Origin: Candidatus Krumholzibacteriia bacterium | GTDB lineage: Bacteria; Krumholzibacteriota; Krumholzibacteriia; LZORAL124-64-63 | Assembly: GCA_027056825.1 (NCBI GenBank) | Contig: JALUJS010000116.1 | Location: 1-14,688, forward strand | Reading direction: 5' to 3' | DNA length: 14,688 bases | Shown here: piece after piece, positions 1-7,503 of the stretch | How the letters are laid out: every line of letters begins with the position of its first letter | Numbering within the stretch: position 1 is the first letter of the stretch | Translations under genes and position numbers: made by a program | Notes under the pieces: generated by a model | The model's input: the letters and a program-made list of their open reading frames with translations, nothing else | Told to the model about the DNA's origin: nothing | Databases searched by the model: none

Positions 1-1116
1 CTGGTCAACGCGCCCCAGCTGCGCCGGGACATGGAGAGCGACGGCTCCATCTTCGCCACCACCAGCGATACCGAGGTCATCCTGCACATGCTGGCCCGCA
101 GCGGCCAGGCCCGTTGGGAGGACGCCTTGGCCGAGGTCCTGCCGCGGGTCAAGGGGGCCTACTCGCTGGTCCTGCTGACGCGGGATCTGCTCATCGCCGC
201 GCGCGACCCCTACGGTTTCCGGCCCCTGTGCCTGGGGCGCTTCCGCGACAGCTACGTGGTCGCCAGCGAGAGCTGCGCCTTCGACATCATCGGTGCGGAA
301 TACCTGCGCGACGTCGAGCCGGGGGAGATGGTCGTGCTGGGCCCGGGCGAGCTGGCCAGCCGGCGGCTGCCCCAGGAGGCGCCGGAGAAGCGGTGCGTCT
401 TCGAGCACGTGTACTTCTCGCGGCCGGACAGCCGGGTGTTCGGGACCAACGTCGAGCACGCGCGCCGGCGCAGCGGCGAGATCCTGGGCCGTGAGGCCCC
501 CGCCGACGCGGACCTCGTCTGCGCGGTGCCCGATTCCAGCAACACCGCGGCCCTGGGCTACGCCCGCGCCACCGGGCTGCCCTTCGAACTGGCCCTGATC
601 CGCAACCACTACGTGGGTCGGACCTTCATTTCGCCCGCCCAGAAGGTGCGGGATATGTCCGTCCGCATTAAATTCAATCCGGTGGCCGAGGTGGTCGCCG
701 GCAGGCGCGTGGTGGTGGTGGACGACTCCATCGTGCGCGGGACGACCATGCGCAAGCTGGTCAAGCTGATCCGGGCCGCGGGCGCGGCCGCGGTGCATCT
801 GCGCATCGCCTCGCCGCCGGTGACCAATCCGTGCTACTACGGCATCGACACGCCCGTGCGCAACGAACTGATCGCCTCCAGCCACACGGTGGAGGAGATC
901 GCTACGTACTTGAGGGTGGATTCCTTGGCCTACCTGTCCCTGGCGGGATTGCTGGAGGCCACGGGGCAGGGCGAGCGCTACTGCGACGCCTGCTTCACGG
1001 GAAACTACCCGGTGTCGTTTTCCTCGGCGCCCGACAAGCTGGTCTTCGACGACCACGCCGCAGGCGACGAGATACAGGTGAATCCCATGCCGCCGGAGGA
1101 TTCGGGGCCGGAATAG
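1..1116 (+). CDS. purF: Amidophosphoribosyltransferase (glutamine PRPP amidotransferase), 5' end missing
   Basis: This enzyme makes 5-phosphoribosylamine from PRPP and glutamine, the first committed step of purine synthesis in the cytoplasm. The reading frame is open from base 1 and the family's N-terminal part, with its nucleophilic Cys, lies off the window. I therefore treat ATG 31 as internal. Visible signatures are the glutaminase segment GSIFATTSDTEV near base 46, the PRPP-binding loop VVVVDDSIVRGTT with its Asp pair at 721-726, and YCDACFTGNYP near 979. Cys codons at 394, 832, 982 and 991 correspond to the ligands of the 4Fe-4S cluster in Bacillus-type PurF, so this is probably the oxygen-sensitive iron-sulfur class, which is processed from a propeptide. 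That class is inferred from the pattern. The next gene starts 9 to 18 bases after the stop, so the two are probably cotranscribed. The family assignment is very secure. Confidence 0.97.
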   Translation: MVNAPQLRRDMESDGSIFATTSDTEVILHMLARSGQARWEDALAEVLPRVKGAYSLVLLTRDLLIAARDPYGFRPLCLGRFRDSYVVASESCAFDIIGAEYLRDVEPGEMVVLGPGELASRRLPQEAPEKRCVFEHVYFSRPDSRVFGTNVEHARRRSGEILGREAPADADLVCAVPDSSNTAALGYARATGLPFELALIRNHYVGRTFISPAQKVRDMSVRIKFNPVAEVVAGRRVVVVDDSIVRGTTMRKLVKLIRAAGAAAVHLRIASPPVTNPCYYGIDTPVRNELIASSHTVEEIATYLRVDSLAYLSLAGLLEATGQGERYCDACFTGNYPVSFSSAPDKLVFDDHAAGDEIQVNPMPPEDSGPE

Positions 1117-1120
1117 ACCC

Positions 1121-1128
1121 GAGAGGTG
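1121..1128 (+). promoter_or_regulatory. Shine-Dalgarno-like site that bears on the radical SAM start
   Basis: The bases GAGAGGTG resemble the anti-Shine-Dalgarno complement and lie 6 bases before an in-frame TTG at 1135. The more upstream in-frame GTG at 1126 sits inside this motif and would then have no ribosome site of its own. The motif therefore favours TTG 1135. This is a pattern match only. Confidence 0.5.
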
Positions 1129-3921
1129 GATATATTGGCCGTCGATCTGCAGGCCGCCGCATCCTGGCGGCCGCGTTCTTGTTATGACGACCCGCGGGTG
1201 CTGGGCGAGACCCTGGTGCGCCGCGTCCTGCCACTGGTGTCGGCCCCGGGCCGCTACATCGGCGGGGAGCTGGGCGCCGTGCGCGAGGGGTTCGATCCCG
1301 CCTCCGCCAACATCCTGCTGACCTTCCCCGACGCCTACGAGGTGGGCATGTCCCACCAGGGCCTGCGCATCCTCTACCACCTGCTGCGGGGGATGGAGGG
1401 GGTGTTCTGCGACCTGGCCTTCGCGCCCTGGCCGGACATGGAGGCCCGCATGCGCGCCGAGGGCCTGCCGTTGTTCGGCCTGGAATCGCGTCACCCGGCC
1501 GCGGCCTTCGACATGGTCGGCTTCTCCCTGGGCTACGAGCTGGCCTACACCAACATGCTGACGATGATCGACCTGGCCGGCGCCTCCCTGGCGGCCGAAC
1601 TGCGCGGCGGGGATGATCCCGTCTTCGTGGCCGGCGGTTCCTGCGCCCTCAATCCGGCGGTGGTGGGCCCGTTCCTTGACGTGGTGTTCCTGGGCGACGG
1701 CGAGGAGATCCTGCAGGAGGCGGCCGCGGTGATCCGCGACGGCAAGGCCGCCGGCCATGACCGTGCGCGGATCCTGGCCGACCTGCGCGCCCTGCCCGGG
1801 GCATGGTGGACAGGCGTCGAGCGCCCGGTGCGGGCCCGCACCATCGTGGACATGAACGCCTACCCGCCGCCGCCGCCGCTGGTGCCGGTCATCGAGCCGG
1901 TGCACGACCGCCTGGCCCTGGAGGTCATGCGGGGCTGCGTGCGCGGGTGCCGCTTCTGCCAGGCGGGCATGATCACCCGGCCGGTGCGCGAGCGGGACGC
2001 GGACAAGCTGGTGGAGGCCGCCCGGGAGGGAATCGGCGCCAGCGGTTATGCCGAGGTCTCCCTGCTGAGTCTCTCGACCGCCGATTACACGGGCCTGGGC
2101 GGAGCCGTGGCGGGGATCCAGGACACCCTCGAGGGCACCCATACCAACCTGGCGCTGCCCAGCCTGCGCATCGACTCGGTGGATGAGGACCTCTACGGCC
2201 GCATCCACCGCGAGCGCCCCAAGAGCTTCACCTTCGCCCCGGAGGCCGGCAGCCAGCGCCTGCGCGACGTCATCAACAAGAACATCTCCGAACAGCAGAT
2301 CCTCGAGACCGCGGGCGAGGCCTTCGCCTCGGGTGTCAAGGGGGTGAAGCTTTACTTCATGATCGGCCTGCCCACCGAGACCAAGGAGGACCTGGACGAG
2401 TTGGTCGCCCTGGTGGGCAAGGTGGTTTCCCTGGCGCCGCGGGGCGGCTCCCAGGTCCACGTTTCGATCTCGCCCTTCGCTCCCAAGGCGCACACCTCGT
2501 TCCAGTGGGCCGGCCAGATCTCCCGCGAGGAGATCCAGCGCCGGAACAACTACCTGGCCCGCCCCCTGCGCCGCATGAAGGTCAAGGTGAGCCTGCGGGA
2601 ACCGGAGGTCTCGTACCTGGAGGGCCTGTTGGGCCTGGGCGACGGCAAGCTGGCGCCGGTGGTGGCGGAGGCCTGGCGGCGCGGCGCGCGCTTCGACGGT
2701 TGGGACGAATGTTTCGATTTCGGCCTCTGGGAACAGGCCCTGGCCGCGGTGGGCGTTGACCCGGAGTCCTATCTCGCCCCCCGCGATCCGGATGCCCCGC
2801 TGCCCTGGGACACGGTGGATGTGGGCGTGAAGAAGAGCTTCCTGCAGCGGGACTGGGAGCGGGCCCGGCGCGGGCGGACCCTGCCGGACTGCCGTCTCGA
2901 GGCCGGTTGCTACGACTGCGGGCCCTGCGACCAGACCCTGGTGCACCTTTTCTCCCTCACCGGCCCGGACAATCCCGTCCGTCCGCCCCGGGGCGAGCGG
3001 GGCCCGGGGGCGCAGGCCGCCCCGGTCCCGGTGTCCAGGCCCGCGCCGGAGGCTCCCCCGCGGGCTCCGGGGGAGGATTTCGACCCCCGCAACGCCGACC
3101 CGGAAGCCCCGGGCCGGGAACTGAAGAAGTGGACCGTCTGGCGCCAGCAGGCAGCCGCCAAGTGCTGGTACCGCGTCGAATACGCCAAGACCGGGGACAT
3201 GGCCTTCCTGGGGCACCTGGACTTCCAGCGGCAGTTCCAGCTGGCCCTGCGGCGTTCCGGCTTGCCTGTGGCCTACAGCAAGGGCTATCATCCCCATCCG
3301 TTGCTGAAGTTCGGCCCGCCGTTGCCGGTGGGCGTCGCCGGGTTGCGCGAGTGCCTGGATCTGGCCTTGACCCATGCCCACCCCGGCTGGGACGATGAGC
3401 TGAACCGGGCCCTGCCCCACGGCCTGCGCGTGGTGCGCCAGGTGGCCGTGGGCGGGCAGACGCCTCCGTCCATCGACAAGGGCATCGCAAGGTTCTCGTA
3501 TCGCATCGAACTGCCCGCCCCCGAGGGGGGCGGCCCCGCGGCCCAGGATGTGGCCGCCCGTATCGAGGAATTCCTGGCCGCGAAGACGCGGCCCCATGTC
3601 CGGCGCCGTCCCAAGGGGGACGTGACGCTGGATCTGCGCGCCCTGGTACCGGACGGCGCGCTGGAGATCGAGGGCGCATCGACAAGGGACGACACGGTCG
3701 TCCTGCGGTGCACCCTGGCAAGAAGCGAGACCGGCGCCACCCTGCCGGTGCACGAATTCATGGCCGCCCTGTTGGGGGACCTGCTGCCGGAAGTCCGGTA
3801 TGCCGGGGTCGTCCGCACGGGATACTTCGGCCGCCACCATGACGGGCGCTGGCTGTCGCCCCTGGAGGAAGTAGGTGAAACGAATCTGCGTTACTGGCTA
3901 GGCCGCCGTTTCAACGGCTAG
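1126..3921 (+). CDS. B12-binding-like radical SAM protein fused to a DUF2344 domain (TIGR03960/TIGR03936 type)
   Basis: This is an uncharacterised radical SAM enzyme of about 930 residues; the reaction is unknown. Residues about 35-210 look like the B12-binding-like domain of the family (DAYEVGMSHQGLRILYHLL, then a conserved stretch on FGLESRHP). I do not see a classical cobalamin DxHxxG motif. The radical SAM core follows, with CxxxCxxC at Cys271, Cys275 and Cys278 in RGCVRGCRFCQAG. A second Cys group, CX5CX2CX2C, lies at residues 589-601. A Pro/Ala/Arg-rich linker spans bases about 2965-3120. The C-terminal part from residue about 678 is DUF2344-like (FLGHLDFQRQ, YSKGYHPHPLLKFGPPLP). Many bacteria encode the two parts separately or fused beside RNase G, as here, which suggests a role in RNA or ribosome maturation (inference). 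The start may be TTG 1135, which has a better ribosome site. There is no frameshift. Confidence 0.9.
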   Translation: MDILAVDLQAAASWRPRSCYDDPRVLGETLVRRVLPLVSAPGRYIGGELGAVREGFDPASANILLTFPDAYEVGMSHQGLRILYHLLRGMEGVFCDLAFAPWPDMEARMRAEGLPLFGLESRHPAAAFDMVGFSLGYELAYTNMLTMIDLAGASLAAELRGGDDPVFVAGGSCALNPAVVGPFLDVVFLGDGEEILQEAAAVIRDGKAAGHDRARILADLRALPGAWWTGVERPVRARTIVDMNAYPPPPPLVPVIEPVHDRLALEVMRGCVRGCRFCQAGMITRPVRERDADKLVEAAREGIGASGYAEVSLLSLSTADYTGLGGAVAGIQDTLEGTHTNLALPSLRIDSVDEDLYGRIHRERPKSFTFAPEAGSQRLRDVINKNISEQQILETAGEAFASGVKGVKLYFMIGLPTETKEDLDELVALVGKVVSLAPRGGSQVHVSISPFAPKAHTSFQWAGQISREEIQRRNNYLARPLRRMKVKVSLREPEVSYLEGLLGLGDGKLAPVVAEAWRRGARFDGWDECFDFGLWEQALAAVGVDPESYLAPRDPDAPLPWDTVDVGVKKSFLQRDWERARRGRTLPDCRLEAGCYDCGPCDQTLVHLFSLTGPDNPVRPPRGERGPGAQAAPVPVSRPAPEAPPRAPGEDFDPRNADPEAPGRELKKWTVWRQQAAAKCWYRVEYAKTGDMAFLGHLDFQRQFQLALRRSGLPVAYSKGYHPHPLLKFGPPLPVGVAGLRECLDLALTHAHPGWDDELNRALPHGLRVVRQVAVGGQTPPSIDKGIARFSYRIELPAPEGGGPAAQDVAARIEEFLAAKTRPHVRRRPKGDVTLDLRALVPDGALEIEGASTRDDTVVLRCTLARSETGATLPVHEFMAALLGDLLPEVRYAGVVRTGYFGRHHDGRWLSPLEEVGETNLRYWLGRRFNG

Positions 3922-3941
3922 GCCCGCCCCTGGCGGCGGGC
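3905..3941 (+). other. Two adjacent small hairpins at the radical SAM/rng junction
   Basis: GCCGTT at 3905-3910 pairs with AACGGC at 3913-3918, overlapping the stop codon of the radical SAM gene. GCCCGCC at 3922-3928 pairs with GGCGGGC at 3935-3941 around a 6-base loop. No T-run follows, so this is unlikely to be an intrinsic terminator. It could be an RNA processing or attenuation element ahead of the ribonuclease gene, or chance pairing in GC-rich DNA. Confidence 0.35.
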
Positions 3942-3970
3942 GCCGGACGGCCGGCAGCGGAGATCAACCC

Positions 3971-5506
3971 ATGAAAAAAGAAATCATCATCAACTCATCC
4001 CCCCACGAAGTGCGCATCGCCATGCTCGAGGACGGCGAGGTCGTCGAGCTGCTGCTGGAAAACGCGGACAGCAAGCGCATCGTGGGCAACGTGTACCTGG
4101 GCAAGGTCAGCTCCGTCAAGCCGGGCCTGCAGGCCGCCTTCGTGGACATCGGGCTGGAGCGCGCGGGGTTCCTGCACGCCTCGGACCTGGACCATGACGA
4201 CTCCCAGACCAACGAGGGGGGCGGCCGCGGCCGCCGCAACCGGCACGTGCCCAACATCCAGGATGTCCTGAAGGTCGGCGACCCCATCCTGGTGCAGGTC
4301 ACCAAGGAGCCCATCAGCACCAAGGGGCCCCGCCTGACCGCCGACATCAGCCTGCCCGGCCGCTACCTGGTGATGATGCCCAAGGGCCGCCACATCGGGG
4401 TCTCGCGCAAGATCGAGGACCGCCGCGAACGGGTGCGCCTGAAGGAGCTGCTGCAGAAGCACCGCTCCGGCGAGGGCGCCTTCATCATCCGCACCGCCGC
4501 CGAGCACGTCGACGAGAGCGGCATCAAGCAGGACGTGGAGTACCTCGGCGGCCTGGTCCACAAGATCATGATGGCCCGGGACGAAGTGGAGGCGCCGGCG
4601 CTGGTCCACGAGGACGTGGGCATGGTGGTGGGCCTGATCCGCGACATCTTCAAGGAGGACACCGACCGCCTGGTCATCGACGACAAGGATGACTTCGAGC
4701 GGTTGATCACCTATGTGAAGACCTTCGCCCCGGAGCTGAAGGGCCGTATCCAGCTCTACAAGGGCGACCTGCCGATCTTCGACCAGTTCAACATCGAGCA
4801 GGAGATCCGCAAGACGCTGGACAAGCGCGTGTGGATGAAGAAGGGCGGCTACCTGATCATCGAGCCCACCGAAGCCCTGGTCTCCATCGACGTCAACACG
4901 GGCCGTTTCACCGGCAAGCGCAACCAGGAGGAGACCATCCTGCAGACCAACCTGCTGGCCGCGCGCGAGGTGGCCCGGCAGCTCCGCCTGCGGGACGTGG
5001 GCGGGATCATCGTCATCGATTTCATCGACATGGAGAACGAGGGCAACAAGAAGCGGGTCTTCAACGAGCTGAAGCAGCATCTCAAGCGGGACCGCGCCCG
5101 CCACAAGGTCTTCCAGGTCAGCGGCCTGGGCCTGGTGGAGATGAGCCGCCAGCGCGTGCGGCCCAGCCTGCTGAGCCAGGTCTCCGATCCGTGCCCCTAC
5201 TGCCGCGAGACGGGCAAGGTGCTCTCCCTGGAGACCATGAGCAACCGCATCGAGCGCCTGGTGCACCGCATCGCCATCGTCTTCCGGGAAAAGCGGTTGC
5301 AGATTCAGGCCAACCCCATCCTGGCCCTCTACATGCTGGAGCAGAGGCCGGAGCAGTTCCGGGAACTGAGCCGGAACTTCGACCTCGAGCTGAACGTCAT
5401 GGACGACGCCACGCTGCACGTGGAGGAGTTCCGCATCATCTCCCTGGCCTCGGGCAAGGACCTGATCGCGGAGTTCGAGAAGAAGACCCGGCGCGGAAGG
5501 CGCTGA
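3971..5506 (+). CDS. rng: Rne/Rng family endoribonuclease (RNase G)
   Basis: This single-strand-specific endoribonuclease takes part in rRNA 5'-end maturation and mRNA decay in the cytoplasm. At 511 residues it matches RNase G and lacks the long C-terminal scaffold of RNase E. The N-terminal S1-type RNA-binding domain covers residues about 36-125 (GNVYLGKVSSVKPGLQAAFV). The catalytic core has the two metal-binding Asp residues, Asp307 in SIDVNTG and Asp350 in IVIDFIDM. Their 43-residue spacing equals that of Asp303 and Asp346 in E. coli RNase E. The Zn-link that holds the dimer is CPYC at Cys408 and Cys411. The ATG at 3971 follows GGAGAT at 3959-3964 with good spacing. Two hairpins lie upstream. 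In many genomes the L21/L27 genes come next, whereas here the gene ends at a terminator facing a convergent operon. Identification is very secure. Confidence 0.96.
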   Translation: MKKEIIINSSPHEVRIAMLEDGEVVELLLENADSKRIVGNVYLGKVSSVKPGLQAAFVDIGLERAGFLHASDLDHDDSQTNEGGGRGRRNRHVPNIQDVLKVGDPILVQVTKEPISTKGPRLTADISLPGRYLVMMPKGRHIGVSRKIEDRRERVRLKELLQKHRSGEGAFIIRTAAEHVDESGIKQDVEYLGGLVHKIMMARDEVEAPALVHEDVGMVVGLIRDIFKEDTDRLVIDDKDDFERLITYVKTFAPELKGRIQLYKGDLPIFDQFNIEQEIRKTLDKRVWMKKGGYLIIEPTEALVSIDVNTGRFTGKRNQEETILQTNLLAAREVARQLRLRDVGGIIVIDFIDMENEGNKKRVFNELKQHLKRDRARHKVFQVSGLGLVEMSRQRVRPSLLSQVSDPCPYCRETGKVLSLETMSNRIERLVHRIAIVFREKRLQIQANPILALYMLEQRPEQFRELSRNFDLELNVMDDATLHVEEFRIISLASGKDLIAEFEKKTRRGRR

Positions 5507-5546
5507 GGGGTCCGGATACACCGGCGGCTCCGGATGTCCACGGCCT

Positions 5547-5575
5547 GCGGCCGGCGGACCACCGGGGCCGCTTTT
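5547..5575 (+). terminator. Intrinsic terminator after rng
   Basis: GCGGCC at 5547-5552 pairs with GGCCGC at 5566-5571, followed directly by TTTT at 5572-5575. It lies 40 bases after the rng stop, in the gap between convergent genes. The loop is long and a competing hairpin (CGGCC/GGCCG at 5541-5553) overlaps it. The T-run is short, so efficiency may be moderate. No matching A-run serves the opposite strand. Confidence 0.6.
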
Positions 5576-5584
5576 CGTATCCGT

Positions 5585-6520
5585 TCAGGGAATCTCCACC
5601 CGCAGGTCGTTCACCAGCTGCAGGCGGGCCTTGGCCCAGAGGTGACGGGCCATGGCCCGGCGGCGCTCGCGCCGGCCGGGGGACAGCAGGTTCAGCAGGG
5701 CCTTGACGCCGAACTCGCAGAACTGCGCCAAGCGGTAGAATCCCACCTTCCACTTGCCGTAGTGCTTGGCCACGAAGGCGCGGTAACTCACCTGGAACTG
5801 GCGCAGGCTGAAGTCCCCCGTCTTTTCCGCGGCCTGCCCCTCCAGGTGGATCACCTCGCACTCGGCGCAGTACCAGATCTCCAGGCCGGCCCGGCGGGCC
5901 CGGTAGCACCAGTCCGTCTCCTCGAAGTACAGGAAGTAGCGCTCGTCCAGCGGGCCTACCTTCTCGAGAGCCTCCCGGGTCATCAGCAGGCAGGCGCCCA
6001 CCACGTAGTCCACCTGTCGGGAGGACATGCTCCGGGGGGGGATCATGATGATGCGCTGGGCCAGGGGGCCCCGCAACCACAGCCGCCGGGGATCCAGGCA
6101 GCCCAGCCAGTGGTCGCGCAGGCGGGGGAAGAAGCCCCAGCTCATGGTGGGGTTCAGGTCGCCGTCCACCAGGCGCGGACCGCACGCGGCCATGCCGGGG
6201 TGACGACGGGCGAAGTCGGTGAGCTGGACCACCGAGCCGGGGGGGCAGACCGTGTCGGGATTCAACAGCAGGATGAGCCGGCCGGACGCCTCCTGGAGGG
6301 CGAGGTTGTTGCCGCCGGCGAAGCCCAGGTTGGCGCCGGCCTGGATGACGCGCACGTGGGGGAACTCGCGCGCGATGACGGCCACCGAGTCGTCGCCGGA
6401 GGCGTTGTCCACCACCAGGACCTCGCAGGCCAGTCCGGCGGTGGCCGCCGGCAGGGAGCGCAGGCAGGCGCAGACCTCGTCGCGGGTGTTCCAGTTGACG
6501 ATGATGATGCTCAGGTCCAT
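5585..6520 (-). CDS. Family 2 glycosyltransferase, rhamnosyltransferase-like
   Basis: This is a predicted cytoplasmic inverting glycosyltransferase that moves a nucleotide-activated sugar onto a surface polysaccharide or lipid-linked precursor. The N-terminus SIIIVNWNTRDEV and VLVVDNASGDDS form the GT-A nucleotide-binding fold. NLGFAGGNN and LLLNPDT (the DxD-equivalent) follow. The C-terminal part carries the acceptor-side signature FLYFEETDWCYRARRAG and EVIHLEGQ, typical of WbbL/RfbF-like rhamnosyltransferases. The length of 311 residues is normal. No strong transmembrane segment is seen. The ATG lies 14 bases after the rhomboid stop without a convincing ribosome site, so translation may be coupled to the upstream gene. 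No other polysaccharide genes are present, so donor and acceptor cannot be named. The fold is secure and the sugar is inferred. Confidence 0.92.
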   Translation of the reverse strand: MDLSIIIVNWNTRDEVCACLRSLPAATAGLACEVLVVDNASGDDSVAVIAREFPHVRVIQAGANLGFAGGNNLALQEASGRLILLLNPDTVCPPGSVVQLTDFARRHPGMAACGPRLVDGDLNPTMSWGFFPRLRDHWLGCLDPRRLWLRGPLAQRIIMIPPRSMSSRQVDYVVGACLLMTREALEKVGPLDERYFLYFEETDWCYRARRAGLEIWYCAECEVIHLEGQAAEKTGDFSLRQFQVSYRAFVAKHYGKWKVGFYRLAQFCEFGVKALLNLLSPGRRERRRAMARHLWAKARLQLVNDLRVEIP

Positions 6521-6534
6521 GGCGGCGGTGCCCG

Positions 6535-7368
6535 TCAGCGCCGGCCGGCCCGGCGCAGGATCTCCTGCTCGCGCTCGTCAAGGCTCTGCAGGCCGTGCCG
6601 GGAGATCTTGTCCAGGATACGGTCGATCTCGGCCTGGTCCGGATCCGGGTCCTTGCCGTTGCCGGGTTTGCGCGGAGGCACCGTTCGGAAGCCCTTCATG
6701 CGCGCCCGCGCGCGGCGCACGAAGGCGTCCAGCCCGGACCCGGTCCGGCGCATGGCCGGAATGGTGCCGTAGATGAACAGGAAGCCCGCCAACATGCCGC
6801 CCAGGTGGGCCAGGTGCGCCACCTCGCCGCCCTTGGGCACCGAGAGCAGCTCGATCAGGCCGAACAGGAGTACGGCGTACTTGGCCTTCATGGGGATGAC
6901 CATGAAGATGAGGATCACGGCGTCGGGGAAGAACAGGGCGAAGGCCAGCAGGATGCCGTAGATGGCGCCCGAGGCGCCCAGCATGGGGACGTAGGCCCCC
7001 ACGCCGGCCAGGTTGAACAGGCCGTAGGTGGCCGCGCCGCCCAGCCCGCAGACGAAGTAGTAGATCAGGAAGGTGCGGTAGCCCCAGAGCCGCTCGATCT
7101 GGGTGCCGAACATCCACAGTCCGAACATGTTGAACAGGATGTGGGTGAAGCCCCCGTGCAGGAACATGTAGGTGACGAATCGCCACACCTGCAGTCCGAC
7201 CACCGCCTCGCGGGGAATGAAGGCGAACAGGCGCACCATGGGGTCGAAGGCGAAGGCCTGGACGAAAAAGACCACGAAGTTGGCGATGATCAGCTGCTTG
7301 ACGGCGGGGGTCAGGGTCCGGCCGAAGCCGAAGCCCCCGTAGCCGGGCCCGCTACCGTATGGTCGCAT
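6535..7368 (-). CDS. Rhomboid family intramembrane serine protease
   Basis: This intramembrane protease cleaves transmembrane substrates within or near the bilayer. After a Gly/Pro/Tyr-rich cytoplasmic start (about 20 residues) come about six hydrophobic helices. Signatures are the HGGFTHILFN motif with HxxxxHxxxN-type spacing, the catalytic serine in GASGAIYG, and the catalytic His in HLAHLGGMLAG. The charged tail holds EIDRILDKISRHGLQSLDE, which resembles the short C-terminal DUF6576-type motif found on many bacterial rhomboids. I start at ATG 7368 because AAAGGA lies 9 bases upstream. The frame extends to a TTG at 7416, but the extra 16 residues are polar and that codon has no clear ribosome site. 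It is the first gene of a pair with the glycosyltransferase. Substrates are unknown. The protease assignment is secure. Confidence 0.94.
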   Translation of the reverse strand: MRPYGSGPGYGGFGFGRTLTPAVKQLIIANFVVFFVQAFAFDPMVRLFAFIPREAVVGLQVWRFVTYMFLHGGFTHILFNMFGLWMFGTQIERLWGYRTFLIYYFVCGLGGAATYGLFNLAGVGAYVPMLGASGAIYGILLAFALFFPDAVILIFMVIPMKAKYAVLLFGLIELLSVPKGGEVAHLAHLGGMLAGFLFIYGTIPAMRRTGSGLDAFVRRARARMKGFRTVPPRKPGNGKDPDPDQAEIDRILDKISRHGLQSLDEREQEILRRAGRR

Positions 7369-7377
7369 GCGGGAGGT

Positions 7378-7383
7378 TCCTTT
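7378..7383 (-). promoter_or_regulatory. Ribosome binding site of the rhomboid gene
   Basis: AAAGGA on the minus strand lies 9 bases before ATG 7368. It supports this start over the longer TTG version. Confidence 0.6.
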
Positions 7384-7445
7384 CCCTGGGAAGCGGTTGT
7401 CTGCGAACTCCGCCAAAATAACACCGGCGGGTCTCCGTCGGCACC

Positions 7446-7481
7446 AAAAAACACGGGGGGAACCCGAAGGTTCCCCCCCCC
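7446..7481 (-). terminator. Strong intrinsic terminator with a UUCG tetraloop
   Basis: Read on the minus strand, a ten-base-pair stem (GGGGGGAACC with GGTTCCCCCC, bases 7455-7464 and 7469-7478) closes a TTCG loop at 7465-7468. Three bases later comes TTTTTT at 7446-7451. It lies just after the SGNH hydrolase stop. A C(UUCG)G loop is unusually stable. The opposite strand has no T-run after the stem, so it acts in one direction and separates this unit from the rhomboid gene. Confidence 0.93.
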
Positions 7482-7503
7482 GCTTGCGCCGGACCTGTTG
7501 CCG

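Noticed and set aside
3995..5521. 508-codon minus-strand frame opposite rng
   Set aside because: It is an antisense shadow rich in Val, Leu, Asp, His and Gln. The plus strand encodes an intact RNase G.
5534..6772. 412-codon plus-strand frame opposite the glycosyltransferase and rhomboid genes
   Set aside because: It spans two well-supported minus-strand genes and their junction, and its composition is typical of a shadow frame.
7369..7416. TTG 7416 as start of the rhomboid gene
   Set aside because: It is a rare start codon without a clear ribosome site. ATG 7368 has AAAGGA upstream and leads straight into the family-like N-terminus.
7384..7445. TATTTT on the minus strand as a -10 box for the rhomboid gene
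   Set aside because: No acceptable -35 box is found at a 16-18 base distance, so I do not call a promoter.
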